Numbered from the stretch's first letter, positions 22,967 to 35,351 are shown. The stretch: 64,000 nt of DNA from Hermatobates lingyangjiaoensis (GCA_026182355.1 JAPFBL010000230.1:470001-534000); one strand, 5' to 3'. Notes: a model not told the origin generated them from the sequence alone. Translations and numbers: made by a program.

Positions 22967-23174
22967 CAATGATCAAACCACAATAAGAAATGGGAAAACA
23001 AGACTAAGATCTTTCAACCGTAACAAGCGGTCTTCGTCAGAGTCAAAAACCCAACTGTTACAGTTCTTGACGAAGACCGCTTGTTACGGTTGAAAGATCT
23101 TAGTCTTGTTTTCTCATTTCTTATTGTGGTTTGATCATTGATTGTTGTTTCACGTATTTATGTGAAATCTTTTT
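22967..23174. mobile_element. PLE-A fold-back element
   Basis: The left arm (minus) and right arm (plus) meet at a short spacer near 23055. The right arm ends with the terminal hairpin text 'tttcacgtatttatgtgaaa' and T's. The left hammerhead (22991-23053) is intact in its core. The right one has lost the stem I 5' half and reads CTTGACGA. Confidence 0.8.
22991..23053 (-). ncRNA. Hammerhead-like motif, PLE-A type
   Basis: Same 63-base layout as 11850-11912 on the minus strand, with CTGACGA, stem II GACCG/CGGTT, GAA, AGATCT and T all present. Confidence 0.6.
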
Positions 23175-23384
23175 ACCAACAAAGTATAGTATAAAATGTC
23201 TGTCTATAATTTTGTATGGAGTTGTGCCAATTTTATCAGATATTTGACATTTCATAATGGAAGTTGACTAATAATCTGAAAGGTAGTATATTTTACTCCC
23301 AGTAGCATGGGGTTGGCCATGACCGTAGATTTTTTGCATAAGCTATTAAAAATCTCTGAACATTGTCCCTGAAAAAGGAAATAG

Positions 23385-23530
23385 AACAGTCAGTTCATAG
23401 CTTGTACGATGTAAATATCCGTTAAAGATACTCACTCTAATATACTTCCAGATTCACAATTTAGAGGTACGTCAAATTTATTTTCAAAAGATCTGTATGA
23501 TTCAATATAGAACAAAATCATCGTAGGAAA
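23385..23530 (+). repeat. Possible SINE fragment
   Basis: 'agcttgtacgatgtaaatatccgttaaagat' (abridged) resembles the SINE body at 50900-50930, but the flanks are too diverged to be sure. Confidence 0.35.
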
Positions 23531-23539
23531 CCTAAGACT

Positions 23540-24175
23540 TGATGTCCAAATAATTTAATTATCATTAAAGTTAAATTATCATAAAATTTTTTCGTTTTTT
23601 AATTTTAAAAATAGAAAAGTTATATCCTGTGCAGTTAATTAATTAAGAGAGAATTAGTTTTTTTTTTTTTTAATAATCTAATTAAATCGCAGGAGCCGTA
23701 AATATTTCTTTATATAAGTTAGTTAGTTTTAAAATAATGTATTTAAAAGAAATACAGAACTTTAAATAAATTGGCTGGGATAATTTATAGGGGATTGTGC
23801 GACAAGTTGATTAAGGATAGAGTAGTACTAGTGGTCAAAATGTCGGTTTACCTTGAATAGGGTAAAGCCGTAGACTACGAGTAATCTAAGTAAAAACAAC
23901 ATGTGTCTAATGACCCTCGAACTTAAACAGTAGTATTTAGCATGATTTACACTCAACATAACTAACAGTTACTGTTTATTAGCCATCGGAAATATTAATA
24001 AGCCATTATTAAAGAATGCTTCTTTAATACATGAACAGTGTGCTCCAATTTGCACACAAGCATACTTATAAGTACCTCAGTGCAAGACACGAGACAACTT
24101 TTCCTTTTTAATATGCATAACAAAAATAAATAATTATTAAGTAGACTTGAATTGATTATTTATATATGTGGGAAT
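23540..24175. other. No feature seen
   Basis: A+T-rich, without a supported frame. Confidence 0.45.
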
Positions 24176-24179
24176 ATAA

Positions 24180-24640
24180 AAAGATTTCACAATAAATATA
24201 TCAAATAAAAATCAACGTCTAAACCAAAGTGAGGTATCAGAAGAATAACTAAAAATATTTCAACCAAAACAAGTGTTTTTCGTCACTCTAACTGACACTG
24301 GAACAAGTGGTGCAAAACAATTTTGGAGTGGTGTTTAGAAGGAAGGGAGGGAAGAGAGGCATTTTAAAGGGCGTTGAGTGTAGGAAATAGAACAAAAGGG
24401 TTGCAAGGCAGGGCAAGGTAATCAAAGGAGCTCAGGAAGAAATAAGAAACAAATTATCTGCAAGTTGTCAACCATAGTAGACAATGCTATGCTCTCGTCA
24501 GCGCTGAGTCAAGCGGAATGAACCAGTATTAATGCTAATAGTACTTGATCTATTAAATTTAATCAACGACGATTTCATAATAACACCAATATTTCAAATG
24601 TAGTCATTTTAGATTCCTTGTAGTCATATTGTAGTTTGAT
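24180..24640 (-). pseudogene. Decayed PLE-A 3' region
   Basis: The text parallels 10992-11345: 'aagatttcac', the ribozyme region with many changes, then 'ctatctgcaagttgtcaacc'-like and 'tgatctattaaatttaat'-like segments matching the end of the PLE-A endonuclease. The frame is destroyed. Confidence 0.55.
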
Positions 24641-24645
24641 CATTG

Positions 24646-24676
<31 letters not shown>

Positions 24677-24677
24677 A

Positions 24678-24907
24678 AACGATTTCACATAAACACGTGA
24701 TATAACAATCAATGGTCAAACCACAATAAGAAATGGGAAAACGAGACTAAGATCTTTCAACCGTAACAAGCGGTCTTCGTCAGAGTCAAAAACCCAACAT
24801 CAGTTGAACAAAATGTTCAACTGATGTTGGGTTTTTGACTCTGACGAAGACCGCTTGTTACGGTTGAAAGATCATAGTCTTGTTTTCCCATTTCTTATTG
24901 TGGTTGG

Positions 24908-24913
<6 letters not shown>
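24678..24913. mobile_element. PLE-A fold-back element
   Basis: Near-perfect inverted arms with the centre at about 24810 ('catcagttgaac' / 'gttcaactgatg'). The left arm begins at the terminal hairpin after (TA)n; the right arm stops at 'ggatcat' and runs into (TA)n at 24912. The left hammerhead spans 24734-24796 (minus) and the right 24828-24890 (plus). In the right one stem III is AGATCA. Confidence 0.8.
24734..24796 (-). ncRNA. Hammerhead-like motif, PLE-A type
   Basis: Complete core. One change, 'acgagact' for 'acaagact', lies in the stem I internal loop. Confidence 0.6.

Positions 24914-24970
<57 letters not shown>
24912..24970. repeat. (TA)n microsatellite
   Basis: Joins a PLE-A fold-back on the left to a PLE-A 3' fragment on the right. 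Confidence 0.9.
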
Positions 24971-24974
<4 letters not shown>

Positions 24975-24998
24975 TAAGATTCTACATAAACAGGTGAA

Positions 24999-25385
24999 AT
25001 ATTACATAAAATCAAATATTGTAAACATGAGTAACGGTCTCTTCAAATTGATACTTTCGCTACGAGGGCAATAGTCTCTTTTAAGAGTGTTGACAGCTAG
25101 CGGATAGTTTTTTTTACTCTTTCTTACTCTACTCCTTTGTTTCCCCAAACATCCATTTCTGGACATTTGTCCTTTCCTGCACTTTCACATTTTAAAATTC
25201 CACTCTTCCCTCACACTCTTCTCAACCCCTTACCAGATATTTTCTGCGTCTGGTGTTTCAGTTGGGTTTTTGACTCTGACTCTGACCGCTTGTTACGGTT
25301 GAAAGATCTTAGTCTTGTTTTCCCATTTCATATTGTGGTTTGATCATTGATTGTTGTTTTACGTGTTTATGTGAAATCTTTTTAT
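24999..25385 (+). pseudogene. PLE-A 3' end: endonuclease tail plus terminal repeat
   Basis: SNIVNMSNGLFKL (from about 25010) matches SNIINISNGLFKLDTFVTRAI at the C-terminus of the frame at 11248-11715. After it come the untranslated stretch, a hammerhead-like motif (25263-25325, core changed to CTGACTC) and the terminal hairpin 'gtgtttatgtgaaatc'. Orientation is plus. Confidence 0.7.
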
Positions 25386-25413
25386 TTATTTTATTATATA
25401 TTTATATGCATAC

Positions 25414-25440
<27 letters not shown>

Positions 25441-25444
<4 letters not shown>

Positions 25445-27480
25445 AATTTACTAAAAATTCTTTTCTAAATCTACGAAAGGTTGACCACATCTTGAAAAAA
25501 AACTAAAGGCTAAGGCAATAAACATGGAGTCTAAAAGTTATAAAACTTTGTTATATTACTTATAAAGGTTAATATTATGATAATGTAATTAGTAATAGCC
25601 AGGTAAGAAATTTAAGTTGAAACTGGAGTTTCATGCAATTTCAATGCATGTTATTCGACCAGCTGTCATAATGTACAGACTTCCATTACAAGTCTGCAGG
25701 CCCATCCATTATTCAAGATGTGACTCCTTACTGAATTGTAACTAAAACCCACCACGAACATTAGTATACAAGCAAACATCAACATCCAGAGAAGATTTAA
25801 AACAAAAATAAAATTAATACTTTACTGCAATAATGATAAATCGTTGTATTAATCGTTCCAACAATTAAAATAAAACCCGGCTCTACTCGAAAAGTGTAAA
25901 AGCTGATGTCTGATGTAAAACCTAAATTACTTTAATAATATGGAATATGTTGTTGTATCGTTCCACATTTGTCATATATATGGAAACTGCTTCATCAAAA
26001 CTATGTAGAGAGATAATGTACTGGAATATTTCAGTGCTTTGAATAAGTAAAGCTCACAGATCTTATGCTAAAATTAGATCTCACTGCTTTGTCACAGATA
26101 ATATTGCTAAGTCTGTGCTAGCAAATGTTTTCAATTTAAATCCTTCAATAATTTACATTGTAGATGTCACTTTTGCAGTCGCAGGGTACAAAGGTGTGTA
26201 CGTTTCAATCATATATCTCCCACTTCTAGTTAATTTTTTTGTTAAAATATGAATCAAAAGTATATTTTATGATATATTGCTAGGGTCTTCAAATCCAATA
26301 ATTTATTAGTTGGCACAAATAAAATTATTAATTAATTTCATCTAATTCATTAAATAATTTGTTTCAGGTAGACATTCAATTACTTAAGAGCTATATGCTC
26401 TTCAATTAGTTCTGATAGTGTAATTTATTTAAAGAAAGCCAAATCGTAAAAGACGAAGTCTATTGAAGAAATACGAGTATGTATGATTGGTCTTCATCTC
26501 GTTCTATCTTTGAACTCTGGGAATTCCATTTTTACAGAAAAAGAGAAGTAAACAAACAATCAAATTTCCTTTTAAAACTTTAATATATTTCTTTTTATGA
26601 GGGATTTACATTACTGACTTTATTAAATCATTTTATAGAAAACTAAATAAAACATGAGAAAATCTTTCTTAACTGCAGTAATAGAATTGGAATGTACTAT
26701 TTTATGCTTTAGTGGTTACGTTACGTAAAGTACTGTTTCCATCGTTTCTATTGGTATAGCCTCGAGAAGTAAAGTTACATAAACACAATCTATTTATCCA
26801 GAAATCATATAACAGTCATAAAAATTCTGCTTATTGCCTTATTTTATCAAGCTAATTGAAAACAACTTTGAAGAATTTTGTAAGCGTTTTAGATTTAAAA
26901 TTTGAATAAAAAAAAAACCTAATAAATATGCATTTCTAGCAATAGTACTTAAGGTAAACGTATCCAATAATTTATGTATAACTTATCAGTTTGTTATTAT
27001 TAAAAACATGTCATACCTTATATAATGCTGTTTCAGTTTTCTGACCAGTTTCAGAAGTTAGTCATCTTCGAATCGTACTGATCCAAGTGTCAAAGTAAAG
27101 TTGATCTAAGGTTCCAAACATCTAAGGATGGGTAACGGCCGAAACTGGCCGGAAAATTCCGACAGCATTATACGACGAATGACGGTTTATTTTGTTTCTA
27201 ATATTACTCATCCTCACCTCAGTTGTACTAACAAATGCATGAATTTACCAATTTGCGTTTGTAATCAATTGGTATTGATTTTGGAAAATGAATGTATGCT
27301 GCAGTTTATGGTTATATTGATTATGAAGTTCTTTATCTATTTAAACAATCTATTAAAAAATGAAAAGTCTCAAAAAAACATTTCTGATTGTTCAACATGA
27401 ACAGATAATGGTCTTGAACCAAAGCAAATATAATGTGAAGTAAAACTTAATGATATTAAATGTAGAGTACATTTCAGAAG
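25441..27480. other. No gene recognised
   Basis: About 2 kb of A+T-rich DNA. A 90-codon frame (27128-27400) shows no domain or codon pattern that I trust. Confidence 0.45.
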
Positions 27481-27623
27481 AATTTATTCTTATTTATCTA
27501 CGCTTAGAGAAGAATAAAGAAGTGGACATAATAACAAAGCAGCTGAAAGTAAAGAGAAGAGAATGAAGTGAAGAAGGTTGATTGAAATCAAAAAAAAAGA
27601 GGAAGATAATGGGAGAAAAGTGA

Positions 27624-27795
27624 ATGTGTGTGTGTGTGTGTGTTTGTGTGTATGTGTGTTTGTGTGTGTGTGTGTTTGTGTATGTGTGTGTGTTTGTGTA
27701 TGTGTGTGTGTTTGTGTATGTGTGTGTGTTTGTGTATGTGTGTGTGTGCTTGTGTGTGTGTGTGTGTGTGTGTTTGTGTCTGTGCGTTTGTGTAC
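27624..27795. repeat. (TG)n-rich minisatellite
   Basis: TG repeats broken at regular intervals by TTTG and TATG, giving a roughly 20-22-base higher unit. All reading frames across it are artefacts of the repeat. Confidence 0.95.
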
Positions 27796-27959
27796 GTATG
27801 TGTACACCGCATGCCACATATGTACGTCTTGTGTACATATGCCACAAGAAGTGTAAACATCATATTTCATATTTAATTCTTAAGACAAAATACCACTCCA
27901 ACACCACATATACCACTTTATCACTTAATCTGAACAAATTCCTTATTTTGTGAATTGGC

Positions 27960-28460
27960 GAAAAATGAATCAAAGCAATTTTAACTAATATCGCAAAGAT
28001 TATAAGTTTTTATATGAGATATAATTTGATCCAATCAATATAAAAATAGTTCGTCAATATCAAAAGTTTGAATAAAATTAAATATTACTTAAAAAAATCG
28101 TTCTTTTATTAAAAGAATAAGCCAATTAAATTTTAAAGAGCTCTAGTTAAGTTGATAGAACTATTAAACAGAACAGAGTATAATACAGAAAATAAATATA
28201 ATTTTGTTTCTGAATTGTTTAAACTGTATGACTGGAATTAAGGAGTTCTTCTTTGATAAATAATAAGCTAGGTGGCGCTCTCGGTGAAAAAGAAGGAAAC
28301 CTTTTCGCTTCTTCTTTCTTTGGTATAAATTTTAATGAATAATTTATACAAAATAATAATAAGTTGGTGGAATGATGACAAATTTCCTCATTATTTAATT
28401 TGCTTTTAGTAACATTTGCAGTTTATTATAATGATAATAATTATGATATTTATAGGGTAT
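27960..28460. other. No feature seen
   Basis: A+T-rich. No supported frame. Confidence 0.4.
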
Positions 28461-28468
28461 TATTTAAT

Positions 28469-28665
28469 CAGTATTCGGTCAATTTTCTAGGTTCAAAAAT
28501 CAAACTCTCGTTGCTGATGTTTCGGTTTTATTTTAAAAAATGTAGTCTACCTACATTCGGACCTATTGTAAGAGTTTTAAAATAAATCCGAAACGTCGGC
28601 GACAAGAGTTAGATTTGTGAACCTAGAAAATTGACGAAATCCTGATTAAATAATACAGCTATTCT
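28469..28665. mobile_element. PLE-G fold-back element
   Basis: The left arm, 'attcggtcaattttctagg' with 'gatgtttcggttttatttt', is inverted in the right arm, 'aaaataaatccgaaacgtcgg' (abridged) with 'cctagaaaattgacgaaat'. It is the same family as 9729-10842, without a coding interior. Hammerhead-like halves (GAA-ACGT-C-GGC) face each other. Confidence 0.65.
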
Positions 28666-28696
28666 ATCAAACGGTTCATAGATTATTTGCATATAT

Positions 28697-28870
28697 ATAT
28701 GCAAATACTTGCTATCCACTCCAATTCCCATGGACTGGACTTCAATCACTGCTTCCGTGTCCAAGTCTTTAATCAGATCCCTGTATCATCTTCTCGGATT
28801 ACTTTAAGAGCTTCAGAGGAGGCAATTATATGTCTTCTCAAAGTCCGCTCTTTCCTGGCCTCAACTTGTA
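28697..28870 (+). pseudogene. PLE-B endonuclease C-terminal fragment
   Basis: LAIHSNSHGLDFNHCFRVQV, then FNQIP and RITLRASEEAIICLL, aligns with VAIHANSHGLSFNDCFRVQI..LKQIP..KVTLRASEEAYICLL of the intact PLE-B copy. The SEE Glu is kept. The N-terminal half is missing. A minus-sense PLE-B terminal fragment follows at 28955, so the junction is rearranged. Confidence 0.75.
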
Positions 28871-29007
28871 CCGTTCATCTTTCTTTATTTTCTATTTATG
28901 TATGTAATTTTTTGGAGTAAAATGAGTTTATGTAACTCAAAGAAGGTAACATATGTTTACCTTCATATGTTAAAACGAAGGTAACACAGCGATGGAAACA
29001 GGTATAA

Positions 29008-29049
29008 CTTACTTCTTCATTTCGACGATTGGTCTCATCAGGGGGTTAA
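29008..29049 (-). ncRNA. Hammerhead-like motif, PLE-B type
   Basis: Minus strand: CTGATGA, then GACCAATCGTC, GAA, ATGA, A, GAAGTAAG. The core is kept but stem III is ATGA and stem I is weak. It sits in a PLE-B terminal segment (28955-29075). Confidence 0.45.
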
Positions 29050-29699
29050 GATTCCCACAGGGAGGCAGGTAGCGGGATTATTAGTCCGAAATTGTTATGA
29101 ATAATTATACGCAGTTATAAATCTGTTGTTAGCTTCTTTAGACAGAATGAAATGATAATAATGTAATTAACAAAAATGCAAAGATGGAGCCATGATATAC
29201 ACACGATGTTTAATTAAATAGGTTTATAACCAACTATCTTTAATCATAACGCATTATTTTGGATCATTATTTATTGGTGTGGCTGAATTGGGGAAGGTTT
29301 TCTCCGCATCAGGAAGGTCGGGGCTCTGCCAACCGGCCAAATAAATTATGTTTACTTTTCATTAAGATTTTCTATTGAAACTTAATATAAAGTTCTACCT
29401 TTATATAATGAGAAATAACTGAAGCTGAGTCGAGAAAGCTTACGTTTGCCAGAACAATCGTGGTTCAATATCTGGGTTCTATATCGTATACTCTAACTCA
29501 GATTAAAAAAAAAACCACGAACGTCTCATTCATGCAGCAGATTAGTCATCTAAAGAGACTAGTCAAAATAAATAAACGTAAAGTTTATTTAACTGAAATA
29601 TTCATACTTACTCTGTATTTATTGATATATTAAAATATATCTAATTTGAGAGGCAATACATGCAAAAATAGAAAAAGCATTACTATAATTGTGAGGTTT

Positions 29700-29810
29700 A
29701 TACGAGAGTTTATACTCGTGAGTTTATACTTATTGTATACTTATACAATAAGTATAATATACTTATACTTGTTTATACTTATACGTGAGTTTATACTCGT
29801 ATTTCATTAT
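29700..29810. repeat. Palindromic TATACT-rich repeat
   Basis: Repeats of 'gagtttatact' on either side of an inverted pair, 'tatacttattgtat' and 'atacaataagtata'. A strong local hairpin is possible. Confidence 0.7.
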
Positions 29811-29899
29811 AATTATAAAAATTGAAAAGGCCTAATTAGCTAATTAGATATAAATAAAAATGTCAGTTTATATATATATATATATATATCATAAACCGT

Positions 29900-30630
29900 C
29901 AATATATCACGATCTTTGTTCAATTTGTTGAGGATCAATTAAAAAAAACCTGCTTGGTGTTCTGTAGACTGCTTAGTAAAGCAATCATGATATTGAATTA
30001 TCTATAATTTTTTTTTTTAAAAGATTCCAGAAACTTCAAGAAAGATAACTCTGGTTTTAAAGTAATATTGCACCTAATTATTGTGAAAGCAGTAATGATT
30101 TCTTCCAGAAGAGCAAACAATCGATATAGGAAGTAACATATCATTTATTTTTATGATCAGGCTAGTTTTATGACATTCACTTTTTCATTTTATTTAATAA
30201 TTAGTCTAGAGAAAGCAAATTGAAGTAATAATCTTGAAGAAATTATTATAACGGTCATTTTACTTCAATGAACACAGGGAGAATACAAAAATGGTTTTGA
30301 GATCCTGACAAATTAAATCTCCTTAAACCCCTTGGATCTATCATTAACTTTTTTGGAATCAAGCTCTGATATATGAGGCTTTATTTTGAAAAACTAAATA
30401 TTTAACCAAAACTTTGCAACAAACTACTGGTTAACTGTTACAATATTAAATCACAAATATCAATTGATATATAATTCTTGTTGTGGAAATGAACAGAAAT
30501 GAAATATACTAGTTTTTGTATAATGCTGAATCATGAAAGAGAGTACATTATGGTTCTTTACATCAACAGGTAGCACTTTATTCCGCTCATCAGAATTAGA
30601 GTAGACATTTGAAATGTCATATAACATTTT
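29900..30630. other. No gene recognised
   Basis: A+T-rich DNA with no supported frame. Confidence 0.45.
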
Positions 30631-31060
30631 TACTTTCCTATAAGTAAAGTATCATGATCGTAAAAAAATTTGATCCCGAGATTTTGACGAAGTTACATAC
30701 TTTTGAGGTCCCAGAAGTCGGTTTATAAAGTTTTTTCAAAGATGCCTGAGTGTGTTTGGGTGTAGGTGGGTGGGTGAGTATGAATCCAAAGTTTGTGACC
30801 ACGGTACAGAATCATTGGTATTACAAATAAAAAAACATGAAATTTTGAAAAAAGAATTGAACAAAAAATTAGCAGTTCATAAAAAAAAATCATGAATTTT
30901 CAATTACGGTAAAGAACAATAAAGCTATAAAAACAGAATATTGATCCTGGACTAATGGCTCACTTAACACACATGTCGTATTTGTTTACAGTTATTTACA
31001 TTGTTTACATTGACTTCAAAATTTTTTGAGTTAATTCACTGAAATAAAATTGATGTTTAG
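30631..31060 (-). mobile_element. TIR element copy 3, internally deleted
   Basis: Reverse-strand, diverged relative of 36838-38455. It begins 'tactttcctataagtaaag' (terminal repeat with one change). It then carries 'cgagattttgac', the C+A-rich microsatellite complement 'ggtgggtgggtgag' and 'aacaaaaaattagcagttca' in the expected order. The far end is not clear. Confidence 0.7.
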
Positions 31061-32100
31061 AAATTTAATGAACAATTATTAAATAATTTAAGAACTTAAT
31101 ATGATATGAAAAAGAATAAAATTCTTACATGTAAAAAAATCAACGCCCATCAAACATATAATTTCTGATGCTCTCCATGGTATTATAGATTTGTCTAACA
31201 AAATTATTTAATCAATCTATATGTTGCAACTTTGAACAAAACGTAATATCAAATGTAAATTTTTTTGGAGATTAATTACATTAATATAGTTTCTTTGTTA
31301 CTATTTTTTATGGAGAAACAACAATTTTTGCCTGTAAGGTCTGATTAAATGCATTAAACTGTAGTACTCTGCAAATATAGGTTCATTCTCTAAAGTTGAT
31401 AATTGTTTCAGCTAAGTGATTTATTCTTTGAATATATGAATTTGGGAAAGGCACAATCACTGTTAAATTATTTTTTAATCCTGTTCTGTTCCAGTTTTTA
31501 GCCAATTCCCTCCAGAATCTAAAACTTTAAAGTGACCGCAGAATACACATTAAATCAGGCGTAGTCACCAGCAAAGAACATTGATTAATCGAGCTCTTCT
31601 TTTATAAACGATTTGCTTTTTCAAAAAAAAAAAGATGAACAATCCATCATTGCTATTAAACTAAATAAATCATTTTTGCTCTGATTAAAAAAAAAAAAGG
31701 AATGGTTTCCTAGCATGATTAATTCGTTTATACTGTTTTGATTGATATATACGAAATATATTCTTCGCTGGAGTTTATTATGTCGCTCACCCCTCCTTTG
31801 GATCGAAGCGTTCGTTTATATTTATTCTTTATTACTTCATTATTCATTTGCGCTATCCTTTTCCATCACACCCTCCTTCTCTGTCTCTCTCCTCTAAACA
31901 TCTTAACAATTCTTTAACCCCCACACCCTCTTAATATATTCAATACTATTTATTTTCTTTTTTAATGAGCAAAATTAACATTTGAGATAAATATACAGTC
32001 CACGAATAAATTGTTTTTATGCTTTAATGTATTCGAATTCACTTGAATATTTTGGCAATAGTAAAAGTTTTGTTTCGTTGTTACCCCAAATTGAGTCTAC
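31061..32100. other. No gene recognised
   Basis: No frame or repeat recognised. Confidence 0.45.
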
Positions 32101-32104
32101 TTTA

Positions 32105-32175
32105 TGTTCAAACCACAATATGAAAATGGGAAAACATGACTAAGATCTTTCAACCGTAACAAGCGGTCTTAGTTT
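32105..32175 (-). repeat. PLE-A arm fragment
   Basis: Minus-sense arm text 'caaaccacaatatgaaaatg' followed by 'agatctttcaaccgtaacaa', ending within stem II. A single truncated arm. Confidence 0.7.
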
Positions 32176-34130
32176 TGTCTATAAAAATTATTATATATTT
32201 GTAATTCTTCATTAACTTTGTTGCGTTGAAGGAATCGAAAGCTTAAGCTATCGCTTTAAATATTATTCACACTAAAAATCAATGAAAAGAAATATGCTTT
32301 ATATCAATGAATGCTTATAAACAGTATTTCTTACATGAAGCACAGATGGTTGTAATATGCTTTCCCTTATACGATGGATGTCATCCCTTATTTATTTTTG
32401 CTTTGAACACCCAGTGTCAAGTGATGACCCTAGCAGTGACATCGGGTTTTCGGATTTTCCCTATGTGCTAAGGTCTCTCGTACGGTATTTTCTGCTGGGT
32501 TCTCGGAGATGCACTTGATCTATATACCCTTCAATGGCATATGTTCTTCCTCGTTTTATTCAGCACACTTGCTGGATTCCTTGAGGTTGAAACTTTTTAA
32601 ATATTTATTGCAAACTATGTGTCCTATTCTGGCTCTAGCAGCAACTTGAGCTAGACTTCTGGCTCTACCTAGCTTCTGGCCCTCAACTTCAAAGTTGAGA
32701 CTTGTATACCAACTCGACAATTGAGTTTGCGTACTTTGATTTGATAAAGATTTCTACGTTCTTAAGGTCCATTTATTCGATATGGCCTTTCTTATTTTCT
32801 TCTTGTAATTTACCATTGAATGTTTATGGCCATAACTGGTCTCATTTTTGAAGTAGACCTTACTGCTGGTGATCTTTTAACCACTAATTGTCAATGTTTA
32901 CTTTTTTTCTCACGCAGAAGTGTCTATGCTATCATGTGCCACACAAGGTGTAATATGCTACCTAATTATAATTGAAGAAAATGGTTAAAACACTTTTAAC
33001 AGAAAAACAAATGAAGTATCAAAATATTAAATTGCCTGTTACAGTATGAATTACATAATTGCCTGTCAAAATTATATAATAAATTTTGTTAATAAATCCT
33101 CTAAAAGATCTAAACTGTTGCATGTAGAGCTCTCATCTGGATGCGGGCCAAGAGCCACGGTGGCCTTGACCTAGTGTGTCAGAGACCATGATTCTGGCAG
33201 ACACAAGGGCTAATGTAGGACAGGGCGGATCAGATATTGCCAGTTTTGCTACAGACTATGGTCGCATATCCATGCACTCTCTTGTATGATACTGCTTTGC
33301 TGAAATATCATGTACATGTAAGAACTTGTTTTAACATATTATTTATTGATAAATGATATGATTTTTGTTTAATACATTATTTCATTGATAGGATAGTTGA
33401 ACATCTTCGTTCAACTATCACTTCAAAATTTCACTGGACTTCTGTGTGTCACTGTGTTTCATAGCAAATAGTCCTCTCTACATCTGCTGCTTACTTTAAT
33501 AATTGATGAGCCAGTTTTTTTATAATCTTTTCATGTGTAAGCTTTCTTCATTTCTGTTTGAATTTTGCAATTTGGTATGAAAACTATCTCTTCTATTATC
33601 TCTTCTGCAATAAATCATGGATAATTCCAGTTACACTGGGTCTATTGCTACCTAACTGTTGGATTTAATGCAGAAAATTGTACTGGTGCCTTCCAAAGTA
33701 CAATAATTTATTTTACATTGTCAGCCTATTTATAATATAATAAATAATAACTAGTACATAAATAGTGTCGTGATTACTGTAGAAATATAATACACTATAG
33801 TTTAGTGTTACCTTTCTTGGAGTGAAGGCCATTTTAGCATCGTCCACTTCTCCAAAGACCATCACGAATGGATGAGCAGATTCTTGTATAATAGTTACAT
33901 TGTAAAATCCTTGATTCCATCATTACATTACACGATCAGTTCAAATAAAACTGTTTCACATCTTTCACAATATTCAGCAAGTGTCTTCACTGTCTTTGTT
34001 TCTTACCTTTGTTAACTCAGGAAAATGATTTTCTAAAAGCTTAGACTTTTCATGTATTCTTTTAGAATAGCCTTTTTCCAAACACCAGAATTTTTTTGTC
34101 TTTATTACCAAAATTGTTTTTTTTTTTAAT
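32176..34130. other. No gene recognised
   Basis: About 2 kb. A G+C-richer patch at 33125-33300 ('atgcgggccaagagccacgg') has no open frame and may be an old repeat. Confidence 0.4.
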
Positions 34131-34139
34131 TTTGAACAT

Positions 34140-34333
34140 TTTTCTCAACAAACCGCAGAATGTTTGAGTTTTAAATTTCTAGCCTTAGTCTATTAAATTT
34201 TTAAAAAAAATACCCTGAAGATGGTTCATGGAGACTGAAACGTCGGTGAATTGTTAAAAAGTGTATATTGTGAACAATGAGTTTTAAAGATAAAACTTTT
34301 GGACAGTTATCATTTAATATCCTATAAAAGAAA
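34140..34333 (+). repeat. PLE-D left terminal repeat (pseudo-LTR)
   Basis: Direct repeat of 35352-35515: 'gagttttaaatttctagcc', the hammerhead and 'caatgagttttaaagataa' are shared with very few changes. The start of the PLE reading frame (MSFKDKTFGQLSFNIL) lies at its right end. The two repeats flank an endonuclease remnant, which is the standard pseudo-LTR layout of a PLE. Confidence 0.8.
34211..34247 (+). ncRNA. Hammerhead-like motif, PLE-D type (left repeat)
   Basis: ACC, CTGAAGA, extra T, GGTTC..GAGACT (imperfect stem II), GAA, ACGT, C, GGT. The core and GUC cleavage triplet are perfect. Stem II has one extra base compared with the right copy. Confidence 0.65.
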
Positions 34334-34531
34334 AGCACTTTACTTTTCTTTACTAAACAGTACATAAAGCTGTATAGATTCTAGCAAGATAAAAGACCTT
34401 TTACACTAATAAAATGCCTGAAAATGGCAAACGTTTGAACATAATCGAACACTAACCTTATAAATAATAAGTTTTGAAAATATACTCTTTGAAATAACAG
34501 TTTTGGTTTACAACATTTATACAAAGGTATA

Positions 34532-34650
34532 ATCCTTTGTTGTTTTGGTTTCGTTCGTCCTTGCTCACACTATTAATTTAACAATTACTATTAATAACGA
34601 TAAAATTAATAGTGTGAGCAAGGACGAACTAAACCAAAACAACAAAGGAA
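34532..34650. repeat. Long hairpin inside PLE-D
   Basis: Left arm 34532-34579 and right arm 34603-34650 are inverted and differ at about one position. The loop is about 23 bases. It marks the 5' edge of the retained coding part and looks like a snap-back during reverse transcription. Confidence 0.8.
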
Positions 34651-35155
34651 TTAAACACAACGTGTTTTACAGGAACCAATATTCCAAAGCTCATAAGGTT
34701 AACGAAAGAGTTCTTAGAGGAATAATCCAAGCTAATATTAACTGTGTTAATCCCGAAGATCAGTTGAAACTCATCATATATTACAAAGGAAAAAAAATAC
34801 AGCGAACCTGGTAATCAAGAATAACTTACAACCCAAAGCTAAACTCCAACAAACCAATGTAATTTATAGTTATAACTGTACTGTAGGAAACTGCGAGTTC
34901 ATAAAAACTAACTACATTGGTTTAACAACAACAACCTTATCGAGGAGACTCACAATGCACCTGGCTGGGGGTGCTCCTAAAGAACACACAAAAAAGGTGC
35001 ATGGCTTGGAATTAAGCCGACAAATGTTAACCAAGAATAGTGAAATTATCAACAGAGAAAATGATGTTGGTCGGCTACAAATAATAGAGGCACTCCAAAT
35101 ATTAGAAAAGAAACCTAAAATATATGGCCATCTTACAAGTTTTACAAAATTTTGA
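34606..35155 (+). pseudogene. PLE-D GIY-YIG endonuclease, frameshifted
   Basis: The first frame holds NVFYRNQYSKAHKVNERVL and NPEDQLKLIIYYKGKK. After a shift in the A-run at about 34790 a second frame reads NLVIKNNLQPKAKLQQTNV, IYSYNCTVGNCEF, NYIGLTTTTLSRRLTMHLAG and RLQIIEALQILEKKP. IYSY and NYIG are the GIY and YIG strands, the Arg in SRRLTMH and Glu in IIEAL are the expected catalytic residues, and C-x4-C lies between. The RT domain is missing. Only one frameshift separates it from an open frame. Confidence 0.85.
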
Positions 35156-35351
35156 AGCAACATGTAGAGGAGTCAGCGAGCAGGAATGCAGAAGATAATT
35201 AAAATTAGGCTTAGCCTTAGGGACAAATATCTAGTTTAAACTGTTTCAATTGAGTGAGCATAGCCTTATCGTAACCTTCCTTATTTATGTAGCCATTATA
35301 CATGTCCACTGTGTTATTGTTTTTTCTATAGTTTTTAATCTTAGTTTATAT

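Noticed and set aside
24880..25074. Frames ending or starting in IYIYIYIY (also 40231, 41782, 47435, 57948, 58064, 60597, 61897)
   Set aside because: Produced by (TA)n tracts. Where neighbouring text is meaningful it is PLE terminal sequence and is annotated as such.
27490..27953. Several overlapping frames rich in Thr/His or Cys/Val
   Set aside because: They are translations of a TG/CA minisatellite in different frames and do not indicate genes.
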